A stretch of 64,000 nt of DNA, taken from assembly GCA_001600615.1 (NCBI GenBank), contig BCKK01000003.1, positions 1,474,181 to 1,538,180 on the forward strand. Reading direction: 5' to 3'. Origin of the DNA: Dioszegia crocea (taxonomy: Eukaryota; Basidiomycota; Tremellomycetes; Tremellales; Bulleribasidiaceae). Numbering within the stretch: the stretch's first letter is position 1; every line of letters begins with the position of its first letter. This document shows, piece after piece, positions 11,759 through 24,100 of this stretch. A model generated the notes under the pieces. The model was not told the origin of the DNA, did not search any database, and saw nothing but the letters and a program-made list of their open reading frames with translations. A program made the position numbers and the translations under genes.

Positions 11759-12179
11759 GAAAACGACACCGTTAGGGAGGTGTGGACACTTTAGGGCTTT
11801 GTAGATTATAGATTTAGAGGGAGTCATAGGATGTAGTAGAGTGTGTGTTGTGCGAGGAGATCTGTAGCCATGTACTGCGTAGCGGATATATGCCCACGAC
11901 ACCACATTCCTTGTCGTTCCTGATCCGAATTGCCCAAAGAGGCATTGTTTCAACCTGTTTCAGGAACCGGCCATCTCCTCTTCCGTCTGTATCGTGACGT
12001 AATGTAGATTTGGGCCACGTAAAAACATTGTCTACATACATACGACTGTCTCCATTGGTTTCTGCCACAATATCGACTCGCTATTATGTCCGCCACATGG
12101 TCAAGAAAGACATACTGGATCACTTTGCATTGAGCCGTTCGATCGGTGACGCTATAGGAAACACTTCGTTCTCCCCACT
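11759..12179. other. intergenic region
   Basis: 421 bp between two plus-strand genes. A TGACGTAA motif lies near 11995. No gene or structured RNA was recognised; it probably holds the promoter of the fucosyltransferase-like gene. Confidence 0.5.
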
Positions 12180-14277
12180 ATGCCCCTCCGCGCACATCGG
12201 ATCGGCATCTTCCTCCTATTCGCCTTTACTCTGCTCTTCACCACCCTTCATCTCCGATCAGACTTCTCAGTCCTCTCTTACATCTCATCGACATCTGCCG
12301 CGAGTGACATTGGACGGGATATCACCCTTGCCGAAGAGCCTTCTGTCACGGAGTCACGCTTGTGGAATTATGTGGATGTCGATCAAGAACGGGAGGAGGA
12401 AGACGATCCGTGGGTGTGGGTGGCCAAGCAGCGGAGAAGAGGATATAGGCGGCCGAGCTGGGGCGGGTTGACGCAGCAGGGACCGAGAGCGCACGTAAGG
12501 GATAATCTCAAGCGGGAGAAGCGTTACATCACCACTTTTACCGAAGCAGGGTCAGTTCACGCGTGTATCTTTCATGCTTGAGCGGAATGGAAGACTGACC
12601 TGGACAGGTTCAACAATGAAGTAATGGAAGCTGCCAACAGTATGTTCAAGCTCTCCTTCTCGCAGATATTGGGTCAGAATATGGGAGCGTCGGCTGATTC
12701 CATTAGTAATGGCATTGGCTCTCCGAACCCAACGTATACCCATCGTACCGCCCTTCCTCCCCAGTCATGGTCATCTCAATTCCTTCACCGTCGCCTACCT
12801 GAGCGCTTCAGAGGTATTGGATTTCACCGATTTCGTAGAATACTACGGTGTCCCTGTAATCGACTCGCTTGAGCTCAAAGTTGGTCAAGAAGTTGGTATA
12901 CCCATACAGAACCGGCATCGATCAGTGATATACGATGGTGAACATCCCCAGACAATAGTTGTGGAGGGTAAGAAGAAGAAGTTGAGGGTGGGGGACGTGA
13001 TCCAAGCGGCAGAGCCGGAGATCGACGAGATACAATACTGGAATACCTTCCTAGCGGTGGTGGATGGTCGTGGTGGATACGTCGGAACTCTATGGCCTGC
13101 GAGTGAGTGTTTGTCATTGAAGTGCTGATCTAGTAGTATTTGAAGATACTCCTTTGCCTCGATATGCCTATGCCAATCTCTCCACCTTCTGGCAGAATGC
13201 AATCTCCCTTCCTCGGACAGCAGAGACCATCGCAAATTACTCCAAAGTCGGAGACGCACTTCCAGCAGAATCGGTCTCTCGCTTAGTCGAGCTTGACATG
13301 CCCCCATCCACTATGCAGCCAGACGATCCGCTCGGCTGTATACATCACGCGTACTCTCTACACCTCCAGCCGGAAGATCAAGATATTCACGATGATTGGC
13401 GCGGAGGAGTTGGGGCTTGGGCAGAGGCTGGGAAATACATGAAGTTCCAGCCGGGTCTGATTAGGCTGGCCGAGGACTTGCTGCGATTCTCTTTTGGTCT
13501 CAAAGTGGGAGATGACATCCCACCAGTACGTTCTGCTTTTGAAACTCGTAGCCGATGCTGATAGTCTCAGTACATGGCCGTTCATATCCGTCGGACAGGT
13601 GAGTCTAAGCTTTGGCCGTTGATCGACCTCTGACTCGTGCAGACTTCGGAGTCCACTACAACTCCAGTCAACATCAATATGCTCATCAGGCCTGGACATT
13701 GCTCCGCGATGTTCAGCTCGAGAAGGACTACGGTGTCCGCCATATTGTCTTTGCCTCGGATGAGCAGGATCAGGCATGGTTGTGAGTCTTTTGCTTGCTT
13801 GCGAGGATTGGCTGATGGATCAGAAAGCCGTTGAAAGATCTTGGCTGGATACACATCGATCACACGGCAGCTCAGACCGGTGATAGATTAGATTGGTGGT
13901 GAGTCCGCGTCGTATTGTTCGGCATTGCTAGCCCTCAACTGCCCCATCTTCGCCGAATCGGTGTTGATCTGAGGCCGGATAGAGCTGACTCGGCAGGTTT
14001 CCCACCATTATAGATTCAGTCATCCTCTCCTCGGCAAAGATCTTCCTCGGTGTACCGAGCAGTACTAGTAAGCGTCTTGATCGGCCAGACTATCAGTCAC
14101 GTACTTATACTCGCAGTGAGCATCTTGCCATGCCGCAGAGTCTTGGACTGGAACGGAGGAGCGTGCCGATACGTACAGCATCCAGATTGGTATCAGGTCC
14201 CGCCAGATTGGGTATGGTCAGACCCGTTTGAGGGTATCGAAAGAACGGCTGAGGAGAGCGCTATCAGTGTGATATGA
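12180..14277 (+). CDS. GDP-fucose protein O-fucosyltransferase-like, type II membrane protein
   Basis: The protein begins with a short basic cytoplasmic stretch and one membrane anchor (IGIFLLFAFTLLFTTLHL), then an acidic stem, as in Golgi glycosyltransferases. The catalytic region has ALALRTQRIPIVPPFLPSHG near the start, resembling the N-terminal 'LxRTLVLPPF' element of O-fucosyltransferases. The donor-binding motif HIRRTDF lies near 13590-13630, and IIDSVILSSAKIFLGVPSSTMS near 14005-14125. Seven or so introns interrupt the gene. Splicing the last exon gives the CRRVLDWNGGACRYVQHPDW tail ending at 14277. The family assignment is fairly sure; acceptor specificity is not. Confidence 0.75.
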
Positions 14278-14525
14278 CAATATGGACAATTTTGGAATCT
14301 GCAAGATTTGCGCTATTGCACTCCAGCTTTCTCTGCTTGCAAAGATGCGCCCTATACGTCAGCTACAAACTCCCTTTCGATCGATGACACGTAGAGTACT
14401 TACAGGCATCGTCAAATGCCATCTCTGTTAACATCACTACCACCCACGATCGTCCCGCCCAGCTATTCATCACCCAGCCTCGATTGATCTCATCAAGAAG
14501 AGTGTATGTAGACATCCACGATCCC

Positions 14526-17122
14526 TCATTTGCGGTAGAAGTCACGCCCGAAAGAAAAGTAGACTTAAAGCGTCAGCACTCCCCTCCAGTTATCAGTCAC
14601 AACATAGATACGCACGCTGAAGGACGGAACGATCGAAAAGGCTCCTGAACCCCAATCGATGACTGTACTGCCAGGGACGACGCACGATCCGGAATGCGAT
14701 GTCCTCGTATGGTGGCCCAGCAGAGAAGACCAGCATCTGCGTTTCGTTGTCGTCAGGAATGCGTTTGGTATAATAAGTCGGTGCTTTGGACTTGTCGCTG
14801 CACAGATTAGCCGTTTTTCAGGCTGGGGTGACTCACATGAGGTCGGGATAGAAGATATTGAACTTATAGCCGGAAACGGTCTTTGGCTTTATGAAAGTTA
14901 GCGAGGGTCTATGCAGATAGACACAAGTGGTCTAAGGCTTACAGGAGGATTATCATGACTAATTTTATCAGCCTTCATCTAATTCGGCCCAATCTTCGCA
15001 CAGTGACTCACTCGTAATGCGTCTGATTGTACCTGTTCCACTCAAATCCAGTGAGGACTCTGTTGAAGTACCTCGGCTTCCTAGGTCGATACCTATCAGA
15101 GACATCAAGCGACACTACAGGTGCCTCTAGACCCAGTGTATCCGCCAAATCTCCAAACTCCTCTTCCTCCTCATCTGTATGTAGGCCTTCCTCGTATTGC
15201 GCTTCTGCCCTGACCATGCGTTCGGCCTCCAGGTCTGCGGCCGAGGGACGAGAGACAGATTTGGTAGTGTGCATTTGAGCCGGGTCGAAGTTACTGCCGG
15301 TGGGTTTGTTGGCTGCGACGAGGGCTCGTCTGGCGGCGTACTGCGATGTCAGCTTGTGCGCCAGTCCTGTATCACGAAGCTTACAATAGCGCGTATATGA
15401 TCCTCTTCATCAATTACAGGCAGTCGCCTATCGTCCAGAGTCATACTCGACACCTCAGCCGGCGGAGGTGACATGGCCGGATCATACTCCTCCACCCAAT
15501 CATCCTCGTCCACTTCATCATCTGCTTCCTCTCCCATATCCCCATAACCCTCCGCCTCCGCTTGCATATCCCCACCAAATGTGACATTCTCCCGAGGTGC
15601 CGGTCTATTCCCACTCTCGGTGGCCTTGAGCGCATCGTCTCGCTGACGCTTCTTGAATTGCTCCAGCCGATTCTTGAGGACCACTTCGTGGATAGCATTG
15701 AGCTTGGCCTGGGGTGTCAGCTAGAAACCACAGTCGGGCTGAGTAAGCCTACTATAGCCTTCTCAACGTGTATCTTTCTCAACACCAAATCCCAAAACTC
15801 CCCATCCACCGGCTGACCACTCCTCAACATCGCATTGGTCTTGCTCTCCAACTCATTCAACCGCCTGTGACTCAGCCCACTGACCACCTTGCCAGCAGCC
15901 ACATCTACATCTTTGTTGAATAGACGTCCGCCTTCGGCATGCTCGGGGTCTTTGAGATCTTGGAGATGATGCTCGCAGACCACTAGAAGCCCCTCCCAGA
16001 ATTCGATATTGATCGGCGACTTTTCAAGAGAGAGGTACATCTTGATATCCTCCTCGAGTTCTTCACAATCTTCTAGATTTAGATTCTGTGATCAGCCAAA
16101 GTCCATATTCATTGAACATTACTCACATCGAAGATCCTCCATGGTTCGTCAATCTCAAACTCGAATCCAGCATCCGCCCATCCCCATCCCTCTGCCTCTT
16201 CTTCCCGCTCCGCCTCGTACCTCCTCGGATTTGACAGTGCACCAATAGCAGCCGTATGCTTCCCCAGAGACTTGGCATCTGCGAATCTGAGGTTGATCGC
16301 CAAGAAGTCGATAGCTTTAGCCCTCTGCTCCCTCAGCCTGATCCCCGCCCTTCGCCGACTTTGCTCCAGCTGGAAGTCATCCTCCCGAGCGATCCATTCC
16401 CGCATCTGCCCATCTTCCGCCAGCCGTGCCATACGCGAATCCTCCTGCTCTCTGAGCTGCATCTCCACTTCCCTATCCGCCCTCTTCTTATTCAGCTTCT
16501 CGAGCTCTTCTTTTGCCTCCAGCCGCCTTCGGTGATCCTTCCGTGCAATCTCATCTGCGGATAGCCCTGCCTTCTTCTCCTTGTCCTCCTTCTTCTTCCA
16601 GACGAATTGCTCGCCAATGTTGGCATCGTGGAAGGGGTTGTCGGCGCCAGTGTGCAGTGACAGTTCTGCGACTTCGCGAGCTTGATCCGCTTCCTGATCT
16701 CGCCTCGAAGTGAGCCTAGACTCGGCTTTCGCGGCCTTTCGCCTATGTCTTTCGGAAGGGGATGGTGATCTAGAACTGACATGTCAGCACCAGTCACGTT
16801 GCTCAGAGTAAGGAGAGCGAGCTCACTCTTTCCGTCTCTTCTCTTTCCTATCCTTCCTATCTCGTTCATCTCCTTTACTTCTCTCACCATCTCTCTTTCG
16901 CTCCTTACGCCGCTCCCTATCTCTATCGTCTCTTCCATCGCGCCTCTCTTCATCACGGTGCTTCGCCTTCTTCCTGTCCCGCTCGGGCTCGTCCCCTCGT
17001 CGGCGAGAAGAGGTCCCGACTCGTTCATCGTCCGTGTTGTACCCAGACGCTTTTTCACTTCGACGGTCGATTCTGGGCCGAGAGGATTCGCCGCGCGCAT
17101 CGGGTGAGGGCGACCTGGGCAT
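14526..17122 (-). CDS. Cactin, splicing-associated protein
   Basis: A nuclear protein of roughly 750 aa. The N-terminus is an RS/RD/KE-rich tract (17122 to about 16800). The middle domain has long charged helices (REWIAREDDFQLEQSRRRAG) and SRRRLNELE-like segments. The C-terminal Cactin domain includes KPRYFNRVLTGFEWNRYNQTHYD, HAGPPYEDIAF-like SAGPPYEDIAFRIV, and WQYSHRLGFRS. The final exon gives VYFSFGRDFYRK and a TGA at 14526-14528, matching the usual family end. Cactin acts with the spliceosome (S. pombe Cay1, human CACTIN). The start ATG faces the flavoprotein gene at 17293 across 170 bp. Confidence 0.92.
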
Positions 17123-17292
17123 CTTTGCTTTAGGCCTGAAAGGACTGAGTATGAATGAGGCAGAATTGTGCTCGCCTTATGCTCGCCAGTGGCCACCAGA
17201 TGAGCGACTTCAAAGTGCCCCGGAACCTCCCGGAACCGTCAGCACAGATCGCGATGTCCAACTTTTCTGACTGCTGCCTAGTCTTGTACATC
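17123..17292. promoter_or_regulatory. 170 bp divergent promoter between Cactin and the flavoprotein gene
   Basis: Both start codons point away from this short gap, so the two genes must share promoter space. An upstream in-frame ATG at 17155 would extend the plus-strand gene by 46 residues of non-mitochondrial character, so I prefer 17293. Confidence 0.5.
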
Positions 17293-18511
17293 ATGTCCAC
17301 TCCAGCTTCAATTCAATCTGCAACAGCCCTACTGCGTCGACCTCGGCTATGCCAGACATGCCTCAGATCGAGACCTAGGGGTAGAATCAACATTCCCCGG
17401 GGTCGATCGTACGCAACTTCCGGTCCATCTCCATCATCATCTTCATCCAACAAATCCCGCGCGGCCTTCAGCTTCATCCCTTTATCCTTCTTCATCCTAC
17501 CGCCAATACTATGGTACCTATCCAAAGACTCGTCGGCTTCGACTCTTAATCCCTCGGTCTACACCGATCATCCGGTCTCGGCAACTCGGAAGGTATCAGA
17601 ACAGCACAAGGAAGTGGTGATACCCTTGCCGGCCGCCTCAGTGGCAGCCTTTGCTAGTCCACCCACCGTGCCTGATGTATCTGGGGAAAGTAAGGCTGTG
17701 ACTGTCTACCATGTCATGGTCAAAAGCCCAGACCTCATGATTGAGCGGCCGTACACACCTGTCAACGATGTCAAAGCGGACGGGGAGGTGGAGCTTGTTG
17801 TCAAGCGTGTTCGAGGAGGCGAAGTGGGAAGGTGAGTTGCCGAAAGCCCTGCCGTCGCCCAAATCATCTGTGGACCCTACGAGTATCGAAAGCTGATTAC
17901 ATGCTCAGGTTAATACACTCGCTCAAACCTGAAAGTCCGGTAGGCCTTCGAGGTCCCATCCCGACATTTGCTCTGGACCCCTCAGCTTATGACCGCATCA
18001 TCATGGTGAGTCTGCATAACCCTCTCCTCATTACGGCACCTCACTGCATATAAGCTGCAAAGGCTGACTTCATCAGATATCAAGCGGTACCGGCGTAGCC
18101 CCATTCCTCCAATTCCTCTCGACCGTCCCCACCTCATCCTCCGGACCAAAATACGACCTAATCCACGCCACCCCACCGCCCGAACGTACGGACTGGGTAG
18201 TTGACCCGGCATACCTGCCTCGATTGCAAGAGAAGCATAAGGACAATCTATCTATACATCGCTATCCAGCCAATACGCTTCCTGTGAATGAGGTGACGCA
18301 GGCGGTGAAGTCACAGGCGGGCGAGAAGGTCATGGTAGTGGTCTGCTTGCCACCAGCGTGAGTTCCACATGCACAAATCAGGGTCTCGCTGATTGTCAGT
18401 ATGATGCGACCGCTTTGCGGCCCATTGACGGTGACGCTACAACAAGGCGAATTAACGGGTCACCTTCGCGAACTCGGATTCCGGGCAGACGAGGTGCTCA
18501 AATTAGAGTAA
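17293..18511 (+). CDS. mitochondrial FAD-binding FR-type flavoprotein, b5-reductase/Cyc2-like
   Basis: Four exons (17293-17831, 17909-18005, 18077-18357, 18400-18511), 342 aa. The N-terminus is Arg/Ser-rich without acids (ALLRRPRLCQTCLRSRPRGR), a likely mitochondrial presequence, followed by one hydrophobic segment (FSFIPLSFFILPPILWYL). The FAD motif RPYTPVND and the flavin-phosphate segment GGEVGRLIHSLKPE are clear. The NAD-binding part has ISSGTGVAPFLQFL and a CLPPAM version of the usual CGPPxM. The layout resembles yeast Cyc2, the inner-membrane flavoprotein of cytochrome c haem attachment, or generic cytochrome-b5 reductases; sequence alone does not choose. Confidence 0.8.
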
Positions 18512-18918
18512 CATCCACCGATCAAGATGATGATATTTGATACACATTTCACAAGAGCCTCATCCGAGAGAATCCAGCGGGACTCACTATTCATCAATTG
18601 ACGATTCCCAGTACACAAACATCGCTGTCTGCCTACACACCAAGAGTCCGACTGCTGCCCATACCGATCAATGCGCATTGTGTCTCATGGGCTGCTCCTA
18701 TATGTGAGTTGCAGCGTGTCTGAATCGATACTGTTACCTGTAATATCGAGGCCACGGACACAAATAGCCGCATGCCTCCGTTCACAGATCGGTCCTCGCC
18801 TACACAGGACGCGAGTCTGTTCCAAAAAAGGGCCAGTATCGCAGGGAGCGCATGTGCTCGAAGACTTTATCATACATGGAGTCTGGAGTGAATCACACCG
18901 GTACCACTGAGCGCATAT
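18512..18918. other. convergent 3' intergenic region
   Basis: 407 bp between the 3' ends of the flavoprotein gene and the small minus-strand gene. Small open frames are present, but none has a supported start, product or splice pattern. Confidence 0.5.
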
Positions 18919-19350
18919 CTAACTCCGCGTCCCCGAGGTTCCCGCCTCTTCCTCCATCGCCGCGGTCTCCGCTTTCTGACAGACGCTGCAACTGCTCTTC
19001 GGGTCGCAGACGCATGTATCCTCCATGCTCATCTCACTGAGCTCGCCCACGCCCACGACGCCCACCGTTATTGGAATTCCTCGAGTTTTGAAGGCGTGAT
19101 TGACAAGTATCTGGGTCAGATTGCGCCAACCCGATAGGCTTGTCTTGGTAAACGGGCGGCTTGTCGACTCGCTGACTGACAGACTGGCGGTGACGGCATC
19201 GAGCGCCTCGTTGTAGTCGCCGATTGAGATGTTCCCGTTCTGAAGCTCGGACATGAGGACAGACTCGTCGTCGAGGGGAATGATAGAGAGGCCGGTCTCG
19301 CTTTCTTCGTCAAGACACAGGACGAAGTTGACAGTGAGCGGTGGGACCAT
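18919..19350 (-). CDS. hypothetical protein with a C-terminal cysteine cluster
   Basis: An uninterrupted frame of 143 aa from the ATG at 19350 (MVPPLTVNF). I do not recognise it. It begins with a strand-like hydrophobic start, then an acidic helical middle (DYNEALDAVTASLSVS, SGWRNLTQILVNHAF). The end has an EDTCVCDPKSSCSVCQ cluster that could bind a metal. The same frame stays open up to an ATG at 19716, but that extension overlaps the 3' coding end of the Vps3 gene and reads like non-coding sequence, so I use the inner ATG. It could be a real small gene or a fortuitous frame in the Vps3 3' region. Confidence 0.45.
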   Translation of the reverse strand: MVPPLTVNFVLCLDEESETGLSIIPLDDESVLMSELQNGNISIGDYNEALDAVTASLSVSESTSRPFTKTSLSGWRNLTQILVNHAFKTRGIPITVGVVGVGELSEMSMEDTCVCDPKSSCSVCQKAETAAMEEEAGTSGTRS

Positions 19351-19699
19351 CAGTGATCTGAGTCGAAATATGATAAAAACTGAGAAGACTGGTAGTTGAT
19401 GGTGAGGAAGAGCAAGAGAGGGGCAAGAGAGTGGAACACATATGTGATTCCCTCCTGTCCCGCGCGGATGAAAGGGGGGGTGAGGACAAAGGGATAGGGC
19501 AGGCAGCGTGCCCCGTCTTCTCTCGCGCGCCTGACGTCGTGTTTTGGAGCGTAGCACGTCGTCTTGGTGCGGCAAGACCGCCGGCACTGACAGCGTGACA
19601 TCCCCTTTTGAACCCATGAGGACAGACACACTTGGCAAGGCTGATGTGTGCGTCCCCTCTGGGGTAGATGTCTGATCCAGGTAATAACGATCCCAATGA

Positions 19700-22600
19700 C
19701 TACAGATACCCATCATCTACCACCTCATCCGCCCTGTGCGCAGACGCGCTCAAGCTTCTCAGCTCCTTCTCCACAATCTCCGGACTGAAGAACCCTCTCC
19801 CTTTCTCTCCTTCCCCTTCCACCCCATCCCCAAGTGCCTCCCCCTTCTCAACCCCAGCCATCCCCTCATTCTCCGCAATACTCCCCTCATCGGGCCCGCC
19901 CAACCCATCCTTCTCACTCTCCTCCGAGCGTAAACTCGGTCGAGTCCCATCCGACCCAAGCGGGTCTGACATCTTTTCCGATGGTGCCGATGGTGGTGGC
20001 GAGGGCGGACGTTCTTGAATAACAGGTGGTAATTTCCTTATAGCAGCCAAGTAATCTTCCGAAATTGCCATATTCTCTCCAGACGAAATAGCTTTGAGGA
20101 TCTTCCACGTATGATTCTCGTGTAATTGTCGACGGAGTGAACGCTGGATGAAAGATGAGACGACGTCAAGTGGCCACTCGTCTGGGATCATGGAGGTGAT
20201 TTCGAGTGGGTCAAGATGGAGTGATTGGGCATTAAGAAGGGCAGCGGCTTCTTTGCTTGTTTTGGCACTGTCGCGTCAGCTTTTGAGGCTATTTCATCAC
20301 CCGGAAAACTTACCCATCTCGCATATAAACGCCCAGTAGTTCCATCACTAGCCCTTCTTGCGTCTTGGCATCGACCGTTCCTCGTCGCCGTCGGCCCACT
20401 TCGCCCATGGCTGCCCAGGCCGCCAGTTCCGGAACGATCTGCGCAACCCTTCTTGCGATTTTGGGTGGGATGATTTCTCCGCCCTGCGTACAGAATGTCT
20501 GGGCGGACACGGAGTCCCCCACATCCCGAGCGAGGATTCGGAGGGCTGGACGGTTGTTGCCGAGCTGCACATGTCAGTTCTCGGACTACGACATTCGGAT
20601 TCGGGACAACTGACCCTGCCGAGGACTATCGCATACTCGTATCTGAGCGCAGAAAGGGCTTCGAGCCTGTCCGCAGCTTTTTGCAGGTCGTAGAATGGTG
20701 AGCCTTGGAGGAAGAGCATAAGCTTTAATCGAAGGGATTTGATCGGTGTGTTGGGTGCGACCTCGGCTATGAAAGTGCAGAAAGGTTCAGGATCAGGTAA
20801 AAGTCTATATTCCGCATCTGCAAATGGTCAGCTCTGGGCACAGAATCCGAGTGCGCTAACTGACCGAGTTCTTCCAGATGATACTTGACTCCATCATCCT
20901 CCACTTCTTCACTGGCCGAATCGAGCAATCGGCCTAATAGATCCTCGTGAAATGCCTTATTGGGGGACTTTTTCGACAGCACGACATACTCCAGATACCG
21001 ATTGGCAGCTTCTTGGTTGATACCTCGTAGATCGGCGACTAGTTCTGTATCGTCGAGCTTGACGCCGGATTTGCTGTTTTGAGCAAAGAGGATCTGAATC
21101 GTCAGTTATCTTCATCGATCCAGCAAATGAGCTAACTCACGCTCAGACCTCTGTCGACATCCCGAGCGACAAGCCAAAGTGCGTATTTCCGCAGTAATTC
21201 AGGATCCTTCACATATTCCAACTCCCGCGCAATCTCTTCCATGGGGTCAGGGCAGAGCGGGTCGGGTTGTTCTGCTTCTGCAACTCTGTACCGGGTCAGT
21301 TCTGGACCATGACGCTGCGTAGGACAGATGAGCTCACTGTTGCAGTAATTCAAGTACGCGGGCATGTTTCCCATGACGCCTCATCACCGTCGACAAGACG
21401 TATGGCCGAGAGATCAGGAATGGCTCGATTTCCGATAAGACGCAATCGTTGGGTGCAGCTAGTAGCGCGAGAAGCTCATGTACTATCCCAGCTTCCGAGA
21501 GAAGCTTGGCGAGTGTTGTGTCGATGACCTAGTATGTCAGCTTTGAATTTCTCGATGAGTGGGGAGAGATTATGAAACTGACCATGTCCAATTTCCTCGA
21601 GTCCATGCCTCTTGATCCACCCCCTTTCCGTCTAGACTGCCGAGTCTTCTTCAAGAACTCAGTCAACATGGCTTTGGCACCTTCCATTAAAGGTCCCCTC
21701 AGCTCCTGTTCTGCTTCTTCACTACTCTCGCCTTCTGCCGAGGCCGCTATACTCGAATGAGCAGCATGAGCTACTGTAAGATATCAGCTTATTCAAGCCA
21801 TAGCAGGGGATTTGAAACTGACCAATGTCCTCGACGTTATCCATTCCCTCCAACATCCCCTTCAAGCCCTGGAACACATCCACTTCTTCCTCTGATCCGA
21901 TGACTTTGCCACGAAGTGCAGGGAAGAGTCGGACGATGAGTCTAGCGTCGATTTTACCGCGGACGAGGTAATCGCCCGCTCGTTCGAACATCCCCGATTG
22001 GAATAGATGGCACGCAAGGTATAAGTGCAAGAGGCGGAGAGTAGCTTGATGTGTCGCCTGGATAGTCAGCTTGATGCAAGAATCTCAAAGACTTCGACCG
22101 ATAGCTTGCCTTATCACTATCCACCTCTCCCCTTCTCCCTCTCCGTCGCTCTTCATCGACCAGAGCAATAGCCTCATCTGTCATCCCATTCAAACACAGC
22201 GCTTCTAAGCGAAGTACAGGTGGAAGTGGAGCAAGCGACATAACGCCATTGGGACCAATGACCAATGTCTCTGCTACGCAAGTCGAGAATGGCCCCTTGT
22301 TGGAAGGTGCAATAGCCTGGAGTAAGGAGGATTGCCGTGCAGGAGCAATAGGTTGACGCTGGAATCTAGGCGGAGAGGAAGGAGGAGTAAGTCCCGACCC
22401 AGAGGGCGGTTCGTCATGTATCGGCTGATTCGTCGCGGGGGTAGAAGAACCCTCGTCAGGCGGCGAAAATATATCCATGGGATCGGCAGAAGTGGCTTGG
22501 TCGGCCGAAGAGAGAATAGGGGCTCGCAGAAGGGATGTCCCCTCTTGGTCTGCACTCAATGCTAGGGCAGCAGTGGGTGGTCCGGCCGGAGCGAGTTTAC

Positions 22601-24100
22601 CGCCTAGGAGGCGGAAGTTTGTTATTTGCATTCGGTCGTCTCGGGCGGTATCTTTCACTGAGACGCCGTAGGGGGAATAGCTGAGGGCGAAGGGGTTGAG
22701 TGTGGGATCGACGGTGATTACTTGGGGTGGGCGTTCGAGGTCGTTTAGCGCATGTACTGTTATGGTCTGATTCCGGAGAAGAGCGATTATATACCCGGCT
22801 TCAACAGCTAAATTGTCAGCTCCAATGTACTACTTCTCTGTGATGAAGCTGTGGTGGTGAACTGACTGATTGATAACGGATGATGTTCCCATTCCATAGT
22901 CCCCCTCACTGGATCTCCTTGAGTATTCAAAAACACCCCCATCGTTCCCGCGCCTGTATAGCTCGTCACCAAAAACTCGTCTTCTCCAGGTATGACGACG
23001 ACATTTGGATTTGGGACAAAGTCGAGAACATCCGCGTCAATCTGACTGACAGGTAAGACTTCGGTAAGTGAGGCGTCGGAAAGGTCGATGAGCGAGTAGG
23101 TATTGCTAGAGGGGATTGCGGCGCAGAGGTAGGTGCGCGTAAGGGCGTGAGAAGTTGGGCCGGTGGGAAGGGGTATTTCCTGTAAAGTCAGCTGTGACCC
23201 TAGCAGACTTAGTGCGGTACGGGTAAGCTGACCTTGACAGCTTGCATCCTAGTTCCCAGCCTGTATAGCCCCAGACCCCTTCTTCGAACCAGGACGACAT
23301 TCACTTCCGCATTCCGATCTTCTGTTCCAGGTCCGGCCCAATCCATTTCCTCGTCATCCAATATGACAGAGATGATGCCGCGTAATGGAGGTATTTGTGT
23401 CGAGGGAACAGGATCTAGGTTGGGTAGACTTAGTGCATGTAACGTTCCGTCTACTGTCGTCAGCTTGGCCATCCGAGTTGGAGGTAGTTCCGCCAGCTCA
23501 CCCGATAAGACCAACATCTTGGCTGCCTTGGGTATCAGGACAATCTTACTGACTGCTCTCCTAGGAAACAAGGTATGTTTATGCCGTATTGACCATCCCT
23601 CTCCTTGCTACCTGAATCAGCTTCCCTACCTGAGTCAAGCTCCAGCGTCATGCGACCCACCTTACTGGCTCCTTGACCTCCATCGCATATCCACCACTCT
23701 ACCACTCCATCCGACCGCCCAATGTACAGATTCTGCCCATATCCCTCTACACATCTCACTTCGCGTTTCCCCCCGTCTTCTTTCGCTGCTGCTGAGCTTG
23801 GGCGTTCCGGCGAAGCTACTTGCGCCGCTGAGCCTAGTAATGGCGAAGCAGTGGCTGCTGCTCGTCGACCTGCAGCTGCAGCTATGGATGTCGCAGAAGC
23901 GAAGAGGGACGAGGAAGAAGGGGAAGCAGCGAATGAGGGTTGAGTTGAGGGTCCTACTTCTGTTTGCTGGTAAGCTAAAAACCAGATAGGGCTGGATAGA
24001 GCGTACCTGGTGCTGAGAGGTCAAGGAGGTCTCTCGTGTGATACAGCTCCGACAAGAGAGGTTGGACGTGGAAAGCGGGTATTTCTGGAACTATAGCCAT
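19700..24100 (-). CDS. VPS3: CORVET tethering subunit Vps3 / TGFBRAP1 homologue
   Basis: A large protein of roughly 1,200 aa spread over many short introns. The N-terminal region (24100 to about 22650) has a CNH/beta-propeller character with repeated blades such as GRSDGVVEWWICD, AKLTTVDGTLHALSLPNL and VEAGYIIALLRNQTITVHAL. The middle is Pro/Ser-rich. The C-terminal half is alpha-solenoidal, with HLYLACHLFQSGMFERAGDYL, PEAxxL-like helices and the Vps39/TGFBRAP1 C-terminal module (LGNNRPALRILARDVGD, SMIPDEWPLDVVSSFIQRSL). CORVET tethers early endosomes through Rab5. The start (MAIVPEIPAFHVQPLLSELY) comes from a separate first exon at 24008-24100. Ends are firm; inner exon borders are approximate. 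Confidence 0.85.

Noticed and set aside
17155..17292. N-terminal extension of the b5-reductase/Cyc2-like gene
   Set aside because: In frame, but it would bury the mitochondrial presequence and crosses the short divergent promoter.
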